Shown: positions 10,001 to 19,123, counted from the first letter of the stretch. The stretch is 64,000 nucleotides of DNA from Bartonella taylorii (GCF_023920105.1 NZ_CP083693.1:1071001-1135000), one strand, 5' to 3'. Made by a program: numbers and translations. The notes: generated by a model from the sequence alone, not told the origin.

Positions 10001-10118
10001 CATCACTGCTCAGATCAACAGCACCGCTGCCAAGCAAAAACCCACCATCATTGAACAAAGTCTTCGTGGTTTTTATATGGAGTGCATTATCACTAAAGAC
10101 CGCACCGCTATTGGTCAA
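7062..10118 (-). CDS. Orphan FhaB/CdiA C-terminal toxin cassette 2 (LHH nuclease)
   Basis: 1018 codons from a TTG at 10118; homology to fhaB continues to about 10180, but there is no ATG. Domain order is as in cassette 1: haemagglutinin repeats, DUF637-like pre-toxin region, AENN motif, then a tip with ELHHLKQ and VIHANPKTHQSL. Differences from cassette 1 are concentrated in short patches of the last ~130 residues (around FDPNQIVSWKVNKKD and AEMSHEFHKKY). That suggests diversification within one toxin family. Three SUKH genes follow. It may serve as a donor cassette for fhaB rather than being expressed on its own. Confidence 0.75.
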   Translation of the reverse strand: MTNSGAVFSDNALHIKTTKTLFNDGGFLLGSGAVDLSSDGLLANSSGVIHGDVITMTGNTIINSTAKIRDKNANGFVDRAGQKAQILSDHALSIQSLGDLGAEGGEFTSGGPMTMIIGGTGMIGALALESEHKETLEKGHYDAQSRDHRLSEVNSGENLTIVTNGALIVNGAKVKAKGDADFTSGDSLTMTSVQNFSSYDLDLRGKEGDKSKQKNKFRQQSTQITTDKTTVETGGKFSAHAKDGDLTLGAVGLKSDGEIHLAADKGKIQFLTNKDQDFKDVYQRNENLVWWSESDKGYLKETIKHVTIEAGGGMKLDAGNGIVVEYEKTGDLDKSLEQLSHSPGLSWIKQLRDNPELSKQVDWQAVQAEFKDWNYKAQGLTEAGAALVALAVTAVTGGAASGAASAITGALGLGSSTAMNAAIQAGVQALINKSAIALVNNRGDIAAALHELGSFKNVLSIVSSMLTAGLTSQVTEMAGVGQSLPKTAPFVDRITREAEKNLIKAAIGTSVQTALEGGSFDKNFFNNLRTALSDTVGKTLAEEIGTAKAEGKIDTVTQIVAHAGLGCLKGAVASGACTAGAVGGAVGEATAMLQFKLWMQGIIREEVGDLNGRTPTAEEQARITAKIDAQFADFREHTIDIARAAGGVAAALAGGDVNAGADAAGNAAENNYLSSAQQAQMNKELKECPDLLCEAEVSAKWSVISGGQNISFAAGLVAGVPAELYDTVDGFMQMASHPIDTLKALKDFVTSGKVFATLGQSYVERIDHLMAEYERAGASGSFNAGVEVGKLLTEVAALFVGGAGLAKEGVKLGEKALIQFIARRDFAQFASKKNLLELAVQGDPAKFAARKELTNLASGEKKLWLNKKPIKFTDSKFGQTNKVYRRDDLFDPNQIVSWKVNKKDVWGTNIERMKTGRAPMGFDGRPVELHHLKQTPDGPIAEMSHEFHKKYTSVIHANPKTHQSLIERKKFEKQREEYWKEYGNGHGEEKNSNLGGIIDMKWGIIGLNFDRWGQEHVQ

Positions 10119-10180
10119 ACGTTCTGCTGCTAAAGTGATGCCATGGCCTTTTAAATGAGCACTGGCGAGACTGCCTTGGT

Positions 10181-10420
10181 GGGAAAGCCATTGCCCGCAT
10201 CAAGCTTCATGCCACCGCCGGCTTCTATGGTCACATGCTTGATGGTCTCTTTCAAATACCCTTTGTCGCTCTCACTCCACCACACAAGGTTTTCGTTACG
10301 CTGATAAGTGTCCTTAAAATCTTGATCCTTGTTGCTAAGAAACTGGATCTTCCCCTTATCTGCCGCAAGATGTATCTCGCCACCACTTTTCAAGCCTACT
10401 GCACCAAGCGTGAGATCCTT
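10181..10420 (-). repeat. Duplicated haemagglutinin segment between cassettes (copy 2)
   Basis: Second copy of the ~230-bp segment seen at 5029-5266, with the same junction to the cassette start and the same end at GAGATCC (about 10410-10416). It also matches internal sequence of every cassette (9160-9395 and 13697-13923). It lies between the immunity genes of the fhaB toxin and orphan cassette 2. Confidence 0.7.
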
Positions 10421-10465
10421 ATTTTTGTAAGTATGGAGAGGTTGTTACTTTCCTTACTATCAATT

Positions 10466-11035
10466 TCACCTCTTCCATAGTTTTTTCCAAAAACTCTTGT
10501 AAAAAGGGATAGGTTGCGGAATGGGAGCTTTTTCAGTCTTTTCAATAGGTTGGTCACCTTCAGGTATCTCTTCTCCCACGTGTACTTTAATTCTTTTACA
10601 AAGGAATTCATAAAAATTACTTGCGTAATATTCGCAATCTTCAGATGGAAGCCGGACATAGATTGGACATTCACCATCCTGAAACTGCGTATAATCAAAG
10701 TAAAATGTTTCACCAAAATCTGTTCTACTCACAACAAGCTGTTCTGGTTTTGCTAAACCATTTTTTATCTCTGTTAAACGGTTGTAAACAATATCACCAC
10801 CATAAACAGTTTCAAAATCCACACCATAAATGCTAAATATTTCCTCACAACCAATTTCTCCTCCTCCATAATTTTTCAAAAAACTCTTGTAAGAAGATGT
10901 GAATTGCAGTTCGAGAATTTTCTCAGCCTTTTCAATTAACACATCATTAACAGCATTGTCTGCAGTACCAAAATTGATACGATCGCTATATTTATTAACT
11001 AATTGTGCAACATCAGATAAAGTGTAAGTTTTCAT
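10466..11035 (-). CDS. SUKH (SMI1/KNR4) immunity protein (second of the fhaB cassette)
   Basis: 189 residues, MKTYTLSDVAQLVNKYSD, complete SUKH domain (LQFTSSYKSFLKNYGGGEIG, FYFDYTQFQDGECPIYVR) and the C-terminal extension ending YKSFWKKLWKR. Its start overlaps the previous immunity gene by 4 bp. It is a mosaic: the middle (EEIFSIYGVDFETVYGGDIV) is almost the same as in the gene at 5879-6352, while the ends resemble 5313-5882. Likely an immunity protein for the same nuclease family. Confidence 0.72.
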   Translation of the reverse strand: MKTYTLSDVAQLVNKYSDRINFGTADNAVNDVLIEKAEKILELQFTSSYKSFLKNYGGGEIGCEEIFSIYGVDFETVYGGDIVYNRLTEIKNGLAKPEQLVVSRTDFGETFYFDYTQFQDGECPIYVRLPSEDCEYYASNFYEFLCKRIKVHVGEEIPEGDQPIEKTEKAPIPQPIPFYKSFWKKLWKR

Positions 11036-11502
11036 AAATCTTCCCCTGCGTGCTCTTTAATTCTTTTACAGAGAAATTCATAAAAGTTACTTGCGTAATA
11101 CTGGGGATCGCTAGGTGGAAACTTAAGATAGAGCGGACACTCTCCATCTCGAAACTGAGTATAATCAAAGTAAAAGGTTTCACCAAAATCAGTTCTACTC
11201 ACAACAAGCTGTTCTGGTTTTGCTAAACCATTTTTTATATCTGTTAAGTGATAATAAACAATATCACCAGCAGGAATACCTACATAATCCCCATAAATGC
11301 TAAATATTTCTTCACAACCAATTTCTCCTCCTCCATAATTTTTCAAAAAATCTTTATAAGAAGTTGTGAACTGTAAGCCGAGACTTTCCTCAGCTTTCTT
11401 TATCCATATATCATCAGGCGCATCCTCTGCAGTGCCAAAATCGATAACATCCTGATATTTATCAACTAATTGTGCAACATCAGCTAAAGTATAAATTTTC
11501 AT
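11032..11502 (-). CDS. SUKH (SMI1/KNR4) immunity protein paired with the fhaB toxin
   Basis: 156 residues with a single SUKH domain (MKIYTLADVAQLVDKYQD, LQFTTSYKDFLKNYGGGEIG, FYFDYTQFRDGECPLYLKF). Its ATG overlaps the stop of the toxin ORF by 4 bp (ATGA). Such tight coupling is expected for a cognate immunity gene. The next immunity gene again overlaps by 4 bp, so toxin and two immunity genes form one translational unit. Confidence 0.77.
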   Translation of the reverse strand: MKIYTLADVAQLVDKYQDVIDFGTAEDAPDDIWIKKAEESLGLQFTTSYKDFLKNYGGGEIGCEEIFSIYGDYVGIPAGDIVYYHLTDIKNGLAKPEQLVVSRTDFGETFYFDYTQFRDGECPLYLKFPPSDPQYYASNFYEFLCKRIKEHAGEDL

Positions 11503-14500
11503 AGTTTATTCTCCTTGTTTTTTAGCTTCATCTTTTCTTCTATAATTTTAGCCCGTTCCTTCCAATATTTGGGTCTCCACCTATCAAAAATGTCTCTATC
11601 AATACCCGATCCCATTGTATTAGGATTAATATGAATAACAGAATGATGTTCATTATGAAACTTATTAGTAACTTCTGCTATGGGGCCATCATGTGTTTGC
11701 AGCATATGATGCAATTCAACAGGTTTATTATCGAAGCCTAGAGGTGCTTTTCCTTTTTTCATCCTCTCAATATTGGTACCCCATACTTTTTTCCCTCCTT
11801 GTCTCCAAGAAACAATCTGGTTAGGATCAAACAGATCTTCTCTTTGATAGACTTTGTTTGTCTGAGTAATTTTTTCTCCCTTGTTCGTTATTTCAAACTC
11901 AACCTCAATGGGATCCGCTGACCAGAATTTTCTTTCCTGACCCAAATATTGAGTTACAACAATTTCATCACTCATCTTTCCAATTGATTGAGCGATTTCT
12001 TCTCCTGTCTTAACAGCTGTTGTTTCAGCTTTAGCAGCGAATTTGATGAGATCTTTTTCTAAAAGCGTGCCCGCAAGCTTTACGCCTCCCTTGGCTATTG
12101 CAGCAACACCGTCAGTAGCCACTATAGAAGCCACAATATAAGCCGCGTTTCCTACTGCTTCACCTACCGGCTGGCCGGCTTCAAAACCCGCTCTGAGTGC
12201 TCCATCCTCCCCTCCTTTGTCCATGTTTTCTTTTACGTGATCTATATACCCTACAAAGGAATCCGTAACACCTCCCCAGAATTGACCAGCTCCTTCCCAG
12301 AGTTTACCAGCACCTCCCCAGACATCATTAATTACATGTCCACTCACGGCCCAAGACATTGCTGTCCAACCGCCTTTAAGAGCATTTTGATAGATCTCAT
12401 CAACTGAACTGTTTCCTATTGCCAGTCCTAATTCTTTAATGTCATGAGCTGTCGCATATATTCCGTTTTCTATTGCTTTTTCGACACCAGAAACCACACC
12501 CTTCGCAAGACCTATCCCAAAAATCCTATCTTGCTCTTCACTAATCTCATACCATTTTTCATTAACATCTCTGCGACACTGATCATCAGGACACTCTTTT
12601 AGCTCTTTCTCCATCTGAGCGCGTTGTGCACTACCCAAAAAGTTATTTGCTGCGGCATTACCTGCAGCATCGGCACCAGCATTAACATCACCACCAGCAA
12701 GGGCAGCGGCAACGCCCCCGGCAGCCCGTGCGATATCAATGGTGTGCTCTCTAAAGTCAGCAAACTGCGCATCAATCTTGGCAGTGATGCGAGCTTGTTC
12801 TTCCGCAGTGGGGGTGCGACCGTTGAGATCTCCCACTTCCTCGCGTATAATGCCTTGCATCCACAGTTTAAACTGGAGCATAGCTGTGGCTTCGCCTACA
12901 GCACCCCCCACAGCACCGGCAGTGCAAGCGCCACTCGCAACAGCGCCTTTTAGGCAGCCAAGTCCTGCATGGGCAACGATCTGCGTGACCGTGTCTATTT
13001 TGCCCTCAGCCTTGGCAGTACCGATTTCTTCCGCCAACGTCTTGCCAGCCGTATCAGACAAAGCTGTACGCAGATTGTTAAAAAAGTTCTTGTCAAAAGA
13101 GCCACCCTCAAGAGCCGTTTGAACGCTCGTGCCAATGGCTGCTTTGATCAGGTTCTTTTCTGCTTCACGGGTAATGCGATCGACAAAAGGAGCCGTTTTA
13201 GGTAAAGACTGTCCAACACCGGCCATTTCCGTTACTTGGCTGGTTAAGCCCGCCGTTAACATCGAAGAGACAATGCTGAGAACATTCTTGGAAGAACCAA
13301 GCTCATGCAATGCTGCGGCAATATCACCGCGATTATTGACAAGAGCTATGGCGCTTTTATTGATCAGCGCTTGCACACCTGCCTGTATCGCCGCATTCAT
13401 GGCAGTGCTCGAGCCAAGCCCCAATGCACCGGTAATGGCACTGGCTGCACCCGAGGCTGCTCCGCCCGTAACCGCCGTGACAGCCAATGCCACAAGTGCC
13501 GCACCAGCTTCTGTCAGACCTTGGGCTTTATAATTCCAGTCTTTAAATTCAGCTTGAACGGCTTGCCAATCAACTTGCTTGGATAATTCTGGATCATCAC
13601 GCAGTTGTTTAATCCATGACAATCCTGGAGAGTGTGACAATTGCTCAAGAGATTTGTCTAAATCACCGGTTTTCTCATATTCAACAACAATGCCATTGCC
13701 CGCATCAATCTTCATGCCACCGCCGGCTTCTATGGTCACATGCTTGATGGTCTCTTTCAAATACCCTTTGTCGCTCTCACTCCACCACACAAGGTTTTCG
13801 TTACGCTGATAAGTGTCCTTAAAATCTTGATCCTTGTTGCTAAGAAACTGGATCTTCCCCTTATCTGCCGCAAGATGTATCTCACCATCACTTTTCAAGC
13901 CTACTGCACCAAGCGTGAGATCCCCATCCTTCGCATGCGCAGAGAACTTGCCACCTGTTTCCACCGTGGTTTTGTCTGTGGTGATTTGTGTGGATTGTTG
14001 ACGGAATTTATTTTTTTGCTTCGATTTGTCACCTTCTTTGCCCCTAAGGTCTAAGTCATAGCTGCTAAAGTTTTGCACCGAAGTCATGGTGAGAGAGTTA
14101 CCACTGGTAAAGTCCGCATCGCCCTTAGCTTTAACCTTAGCCCCATTCACGATGAGAGCACCGTTCGTAACAATGGTAAGATTCTCACCACTGTTGACTT
14201 CACTCAAACGATGATCACGGCTTTGAGCATCATAATGCCCTTTTTCCAATGTCTCCTTATGTTCGCTCTCCAACGCCAATGCGCCAATCATGCCTGTGCC
14301 ACCGATAATCATCGTCATCGGACCGCCACTGGTGAATGCCCCTCCTTCTGCACCAAGATCTCCAAGGGATTGAATGCTCAAAGCATGATCAGAAAGGATT
14401 TGCGCCTTCTGCCCAGCTCTATCAACAAAACCATTTGCATTCTTGTCACGGATTTTAGCGGTGCTATTGATAATCGTATTACCCGTCATGGTGATCACAT

Positions 14501-14594
14501 CACCATGAATAACACCAGAAGAATTGGCTAAAAGACCATCACTGCTCAGATCAACAGCACCGCTGCCAAGCAAAAACCCACCATCATTGAACAA
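11499..14594 (-). CDS. fhaB: FhaB/CdiA C-terminal half with LHH nuclease tip (separated from the N-terminus by a frameshift)
   Basis: 1031 codons from a TTG, but the frame is open back to the five-G tract at 14727-14731, where it meets the N-terminal ORF. Residues 1-650 match both orphan cassettes (haemagglutinin repeats, DUF637-like region). After the AANN motif the sequence diverges: a Trp/Gly-rich pre-toxin segment follows (WGGAGKLWEGAGQFWGGV). The tip then has VELHHMLQTHDGPIAE (LHH at 961-963) and SVIHINPNT, an LHH-type HNH nuclease. The immunity gene overlaps its stop. Adding one G upstream joins it with 14687-19123 into one 2541-residue exoprotein. Confidence 0.8.
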   Translation of the reverse strand: MFNDGGFLLGSGAVDLSSDGLLANSSGVIHGDVITMTGNTIINSTAKIRDKNANGFVDRAGQKAQILSDHALSIQSLGDLGAEGGAFTSGGPMTMIIGGTGMIGALALESEHKETLEKGHYDAQSRDHRLSEVNSGENLTIVTNGALIVNGAKVKAKGDADFTSGNSLTMTSVQNFSSYDLDLRGKEGDKSKQKNKFRQQSTQITTDKTTVETGGKFSAHAKDGDLTLGAVGLKSDGEIHLAADKGKIQFLSNKDQDFKDTYQRNENLVWWSESDKGYLKETIKHVTIEAGGGMKIDAGNGIVVEYEKTGDLDKSLEQLSHSPGLSWIKQLRDDPELSKQVDWQAVQAEFKDWNYKAQGLTEAGAALVALAVTAVTGGAASGAASAITGALGLGSSTAMNAAIQAGVQALINKSAIALVNNRGDIAAALHELGSSKNVLSIVSSMLTAGLTSQVTEMAGVGQSLPKTAPFVDRITREAEKNLIKAAIGTSVQTALEGGSFDKNFFNNLRTALSDTAGKTLAEEIGTAKAEGKIDTVTQIVAHAGLGCLKGAVASGACTAGAVGGAVGEATAMLQFKLWMQGIIREEVGDLNGRTPTAEEQARITAKIDAQFADFREHTIDIARAAGGVAAALAGGDVNAGADAAGNAAANNFLGSAQRAQMEKELKECPDDQCRRDVNEKWYEISEEQDRIFGIGLAKGVVSGVEKAIENGIYATAHDIKELGLAIGNSSVDEIYQNALKGGWTAMSWAVSGHVINDVWGGAGKLWEGAGQFWGGVTDSFVGYIDHVKENMDKGGEDGALRAGFEAGQPVGEAVGNAAYIVASIVATDGVAAIAKGGVKLAGTLLEKDLIKFAAKAETTAVKTGEEIAQSIGKMSDEIVVTQYLGQERKFWSADPIEVEFEITNKGEKITQTNKVYQREDLFDPNQIVSWRQGGKKVWGTNIERMKKGKAPLGFDNKPVELHHMLQTHDGPIAEVTNKFHNEHHSVIHINPNTMGSGIDRDIFDRWRPKYWKERAKIIEEKMKLKNKENKL

Positions 14595-14686
14595 AGTCTT
14601 CGTGGTTTTTATATGGAGTGCATTATCACTAAAGACCGCACCGCTATTGGTCAGACGTTCTGCTGCTAAAGTGATGCCATGGCCTT

Positions 14687-17600
14687 TTAAATGAGCACTG
14701 GCGAGACTGCCTTGGTGGGTTTGTGACCCCCTGATGCCAAATAAACGCGCGGCACCAAGACCTCTTTTCCATCCACAAGGTGGGTTTCAAGCCAGATCAT
14801 GTCCTTTTTGATCCCAGCAATCTGCTGAGGCGTTAATGGCACTCCTAGCTCTAACCCCAAGGGGCCTTGCTGCTCTACAGCATTGTCATAAAGCCTTTGC
14901 ATTTGAGCATTGGGATCTTCAACATCAAGAAGAGTGCGATTGCCTGTGAGTTCAAAAATTTGCTCACGCACCAGACGATATTCATAATAGGCATCCCCCA
15001 ACCTTTTAAACACTTGCTCGGGCTTATAATTGCCAACCCTTTTGAGGAAGTAGTCAGAACCTAAAAATTTGCTTGGATTGACAAAATCTGGACGCGTCTC
15101 AACTAAAAACGGCACATCCGGTGATTGGCTGCCAGCAAGCTCTGTCTTAACAGAGCTAAGCCCATCTTGTGTTGGTACTTGTATGGTTTCTGTTGCTGGT
15201 GTTTGGATGCTCGGTGCAAAAAGCCCTTTGTGCCCTGTTAAACCATTGATAATACCGTCTAAGCGTTCATTGCTGATCAGCGGTTTTGAGCCGTCAAAGT
15301 CATTATTTTTAACCCCAGCCAAGCCTTTATCGCCAGAACTTAAGCCAACTTGCTCAACCCCTTCACGCACCGCATGATTATCAATATATCCCGTAATTTT
15401 GGCATCAAGCGTGCCACCAGCTTCAATCGTGCCATAAACTGCATCATAAGTGCGCGTGGCTGTTTGGATATCAGTATAATGTCCCTCATCTTTTATGCCT
15501 CCTCCATGACACCCTATATTCCACGGCCTGCATTTCTTCTCCCTGCGATGCGTTTCAGTTACAACCTTAGTTGTTTCGGTTAAATCGCGCCCCTCATTGA
15601 GCAGTGTATCGCCATGCATCACAATGTTGCCATTAGCAGCAATTAAGCTATAGCTATTGCGAATATCGCCGGCATTAATTGTCAGATGACGCCCTGCCAA
15701 AATCTGGGCAGCATTATTGGTAAAATGAGGCTGCTGACGAATGATCGTTGTGTCGACATCTTTCTTTATCTGATGGTGTCTAACTTCAGTTTTTTCCCAT
15801 GTTCCTCGCACATAACTATGGCCAACCACTTTATCGCTAACCTCAACCCCACCTTCACGCATGTTGGTAAGCGCTGAGACATCGAAGGTCATATCACCGG
15901 ATACGGCTTCTAAAAGACCCGAACTGTTGATGACATGACCAGCCCGCTCTCCACTAAGCCCACGAATAGTTAAATTGTCTTCGGCAATGACATCGCCAAA
16001 CTTATTGAGCAAAGAGCCATTCAAGGAAAGCGTTGCGGATTTCTTAGCGTAAATCAGCCCGCTATTGCTCAGATCACCGCTCACATTGAGTGCAACCCCA
16101 TCACCACTTGAACCAATACTGCCGGTATTGTCCAAAACATCGGCGGTTAAAACAAAAGCGCCACCACTTTTGAGAACGCCGCCTTCACCATTTAAAACCA
16201 GAGCGACTTGCTCCAATGAGGGATCATGCTTTGCTGCCACAAGTGTGAAAGCGCCATTGGATAAAAGCTGACCGGTGTTTGCTAAAGAACCAAGCTTCGC
16301 ATCAACAACACTCCCCACCATAATGCCGTAATTGCTTAAAACACCTTTACTGTTGAGAGTAAGCGCCCCACCTTGTGCCTCAACAAGTCCCGCTTGGGTG
16401 AGGGTATCCGCTGTAAGAGCCACATCATAGGCAGCAACCTCACTTGGTGTGCCCATCATCAATGTACCATCACTAGAAAGCTCCACCCGCGCTTTTGAAA
16501 CAATACGTCCTATTTGGTTGAGATTTTTTTGTGCATGCACAGTGATTGCGCCATTGCTTTCTATCGCACCACTATTGGTGAAATCACCATGACTTTTGAG
16601 GTAAAGGTCACCACTCTCAACCTCTATGCGCCCTGTCTGCGTGATATCATCCGCAACAACACTAACTGCTCCTTGCGTGGAGATGAGACTGTCAATATTT
16701 TCAAAAGCACCAACATCAATGCGCAAACCACCACGTGCTAAGATGTATGCTGCCTCTTCATTGGATTTGCTCTCCTGTCGGCCTAAATTTGCTGCCCCAT
16801 CGCCCTTATTGCTTAAAGACGCAGCCACAAGCTTCATTTCGCCCGTAACAACACTGAGAACACCCGCTTCATTGACCACACGCCCAGCACGTTCTTGCTC
16901 AAGTCCGCCTATAGTCAAACTGTCTTCGGCAATGATCTTGCCATGCTTGTTGGTAAGAGCACCATCTAGGGACAATGCCGCAGATTTCTTGGCATAAATC
17001 AGCCCGCTATTGCTCATATCCCCTGCCACATTAAGCGCAACGCTCTCACCACTAGAACCAAGTGCACCCGCATTGTGTAATTGCCCTGCGATCACAACAA
17101 AAACGCCACCACTCTGAAGCAGAGCATCAGACGCATTCTCAAGAAAAGCTTGTTGGGAGGAAGCTTGTTGACTATTTACTCCCTCTTGTGCGTTCAGCAT
17201 CAGATGCAAATCATGAATTGCAATAAGCGTGCCATGGTTTGTAAGGGCACCGGCATGCGCATTGATGTTCTCACCACGCATCATGCCGTTATTTGCGACC
17301 CCATCACGCACTTGAAAGCTTAAAGTTCCACCTTGTGCTTCTATAGTCCCCGCTTGGGTTAGCCCACCCGCGCTCAAGCCCACATCATGACCTAAAAGCG
17401 TACTGTTCGTGCTGGTTGTAACCATGCCACCCGCTGTCACGGCAACCTTCTGCACACCGATAATATCACCCTTGTGATTGAGGGCACCATGGGCATCCAG
17501 CGTTACCTCCCCATTGGACAAAACAATGCCTTCTTGAACAAGATCACCGCTACGCGCATAAAGGTCTACTTTTTGTTCTGCAACTAAATGAGCGCCTGAT

Positions 17601-19123
17601 CTAAGCTGTGCTGCTTCCACCAAAAGAGAGCCGCCGGCACTATAGTGACCAGCCCCTATGGTGAGGGCATCATCGGCTTTCACAAGAACATTCCCCTTGG
17701 CTCCAATATGATTGTTTAAAGCGCTAATTTGATTGGTTTTAATCGTCAGATCGCCAAGGGAAGAGACCCCAGCCTGATCATTGTCTTGCACACGACTTAA
17801 GTCAATTTCTGCTGCTTGGATCTCTAAAAGATTGCTCGCTGCTATTCGCCCATTCCCCGCCTCAAGCTTCGTTGCCTGTAAGTGCAAAGAACCCGTAGCA
17901 CTCTGTGTGCCATCGCTGCCTATACCACTCGCCAACAGCGCATCACGCTCAAGTTTAATCCTATTGGCGTGCACTGTCACAACATCACCTGCCGCAACGC
18001 GTGCATGCTCTGCAAGCTCAACATTGTTCAAAGCCTTCAGTTCAACCGCTTCTTCTGAAAAAAGAAGATCTTGCACATGCACACTGTCGTGATGGGAGTG
18101 AGCCTTCAAAGCTCCTTTGGCACGTGCTTTGGCAAGCACCAGCTTACCATCACTTGTCAATCTCATGGCGCCTGCATTGGCAACCATGTTCCCATTCATT
18201 TTAACACCAGCACCTTTATCGTTGGCCAGAACGCGGATCTGACCCGCATACATTCCGCCAAACTCGCTGGAATCAATCGCCAATTCTGGCTCTTTACCAT
18301 CAGAGCCTAGTGATGTTGCTTCTCGTTTGTGATAATCAAAATGATTATGCCCCGCGACAACAGCCAACTCTCCTTTGACCTGTATGGGACCCTCTACACT
18401 GATCTTGCGCGAAACAAGATCAAAAATATCCACTGAGCTTCCATCAGCGCCACGAGATCCAATGGTGATGTTGCCACCTTCAACGCGAAAACCGCTTAAA
18501 ACCCCATCGGCTCCAATAATTGGCTGTCCGCTCGATAAGGTTACCCGCGGTGTATTGATAAAGCCGCAACCGTTACAAGTAATTCCATTGGGATTGGCAA
18601 CAATAACATCAGCCGCTTGCCCATGAACCTCACTCATCCCTTCAAGACGCGAGCGATTGGTGCTCACCACTTCATTGAGAATAACCTTTGCCGACCCAAC
18701 ACCCCGCAAATTGCTATTGCCAATCACCAAACCACCAAGCTGTGAAGGCGAAACCTCCTTGGTGGAATTATTTAAAATCACGCCATGGGCATCAACATTG
18801 AAACTGTCATATTTATTATGAGAAAGTCCCTGCCCATTGGGACGTGCAATATCAATCAAAGGCACACCATTGCTGGCGGCTCCCACCGTGGGGTGGTAAG
18901 CAGAGCCAACCCCCTCTGCCGCTTTAATTCCTTGGTTCTCTTGTACAACAGGGCTTTGTGCCCCCATTGCTTGCGCTTGCACTAACAGAGGCTGAAAAGC
19001 CAAGCAAAAGCTTAAAACCAGTGAAAGCCCCTTGTGCGCCCCTTGTTGCAAAATACCAAGAGCGCGTTGCCCTAGCGCACATCCATATCCCAATTTATGC
19101 TTTTGATCTTTTAATCCCCGCAT
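14687..19123 (-). CDS. fhaB: FhaB/CdiA-type haemagglutinin exoprotein, N-terminal half (TpsA)
   Basis: I start at the ATG at 19121-19123 (MRGLKDQKHKLGYG) because AAGGAGCGGAAG precedes it; an in-frame start 16 codons upstream is less likely. A long signal region (SLVLSFCLAFQPLLVQAQA) is followed by the TPS secretion domain, with the hallmark NPNGITCNGCGFINTPRVTL and a Cys pair. Then come many filamentous haemagglutinin beta-helix repeats (SNSGLIYAKKSAALSLDGAL type). The ORF ends at SGGHKPTKAVSPVLI, the last ~12 residues being out of frame relative to the homologous cassettes. Exported by FhaC, 92 bp upstream. The protein would be a surface adhesin/CDI filament. Confidence 0.85.
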   Translation of the reverse strand: MRGLKDQKHKLGYGCALGQRALGILQQGAHKGLSLVLSFCLAFQPLLVQAQAMGAQSPVVQENQGIKAAEGVGSAYHPTVGAASNGVPLIDIARPNGQGLSHNKYDSFNVDAHGVILNNSTKEVSPSQLGGLVIGNSNLRGVGSAKVILNEVVSTNRSRLEGMSEVHGQAADVIVANPNGITCNGCGFINTPRVTLSSGQPIIGADGVLSGFRVEGGNITIGSRGADGSSVDIFDLVSRKISVEGPIQVKGELAVVAGHNHFDYHKREATSLGSDGKEPELAIDSSEFGGMYAGQIRVLANDKGAGVKMNGNMVANAGAMRLTSDGKLVLAKARAKGALKAHSHHDSVHVQDLLFSEEAVELKALNNVELAEHARVAAGDVVTVHANRIKLERDALLASGIGSDGTQSATGSLHLQATKLEAGNGRIAASNLLEIQAAEIDLSRVQDNDQAGVSSLGDLTIKTNQISALNNHIGAKGNVLVKADDALTIGAGHYSAGGSLLVEAAQLRSGAHLVAEQKVDLYARSGDLVQEGIVLSNGEVTLDAHGALNHKGDIIGVQKVAVTAGGMVTTSTNSTLLGHDVGLSAGGLTQAGTIEAQGGTLSFQVRDGVANNGMMRGENINAHAGALTNHGTLIAIHDLHLMLNAQEGVNSQQASSQQAFLENASDALLQSGGVFVVIAGQLHNAGALGSSGESVALNVAGDMSNSGLIYAKKSAALSLDGALTNKHGKIIAEDSLTIGGLEQERAGRVVNEAGVLSVVTGEMKLVAASLSNKGDGAANLGRQESKSNEEAAYILARGGLRIDVGAFENIDSLISTQGAVSVVADDITQTGRIEVESGDLYLKSHGDFTNSGAIESNGAITVHAQKNLNQIGRIVSKARVELSSDGTLMMGTPSEVAAYDVALTADTLTQAGLVEAQGGALTLNSKGVLSNYGIMVGSVVDAKLGSLANTGQLLSNGAFTLVAAKHDPSLEQVALVLNGEGGVLKSGGAFVLTADVLDNTGSIGSSGDGVALNVSGDLSNSGLIYAKKSATLSLNGSLLNKFGDVIAEDNLTIRGLSGERAGHVINSSGLLEAVSGDMTFDVSALTNMREGGVEVSDKVVGHSYVRGTWEKTEVRHHQIKKDVDTTIIRQQPHFTNNAAQILAGRHLTINAGDIRNSYSLIAANGNIVMHGDTLLNEGRDLTETTKVVTETHRREKKCRPWNIGCHGGGIKDEGHYTDIQTATRTYDAVYGTIEAGGTLDAKITGYIDNHAVREGVEQVGLSSGDKGLAGVKNNDFDGSKPLISNERLDGIINGLTGHKGLFAPSIQTPATETIQVPTQDGLSSVKTELAGSQSPDVPFLVETRPDFVNPSKFLGSDYFLKRVGNYKPEQVFKRLGDAYYEYRLVREQIFELTGNRTLLDVEDPNAQMQRLYDNAVEQQGPLGLELGVPLTPQQIAGIKKDMIWLETHLVDGKEVLVPRVYLASGGHKPTKAVSPVLI
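14727..14731 (-). other. Five-G tract (minus strand) that breaks fhaB
   Basis: On the minus strand the codons run GCA TCA GGGGG TCACAAACCCACC. With five Gs the frame leads to a stop at 14687. With six Gs it reads ASGGSQTHQGSLAS and continues through the cassette to 11499; 7625 bp plus one is exactly 2542 codons. Either a phase-variable homopolymer, a recent disabling mutation, or a sequencing error. Confidence 0.7.

Noticed and set aside
1910..10118. Orphan cassettes as independent full-length exoproteins
   Set aside because: Neither has an ATG with ribosome site, signal peptide or TPS secretion domain; they begin in mid-haemagglutinin at a recombination junction.
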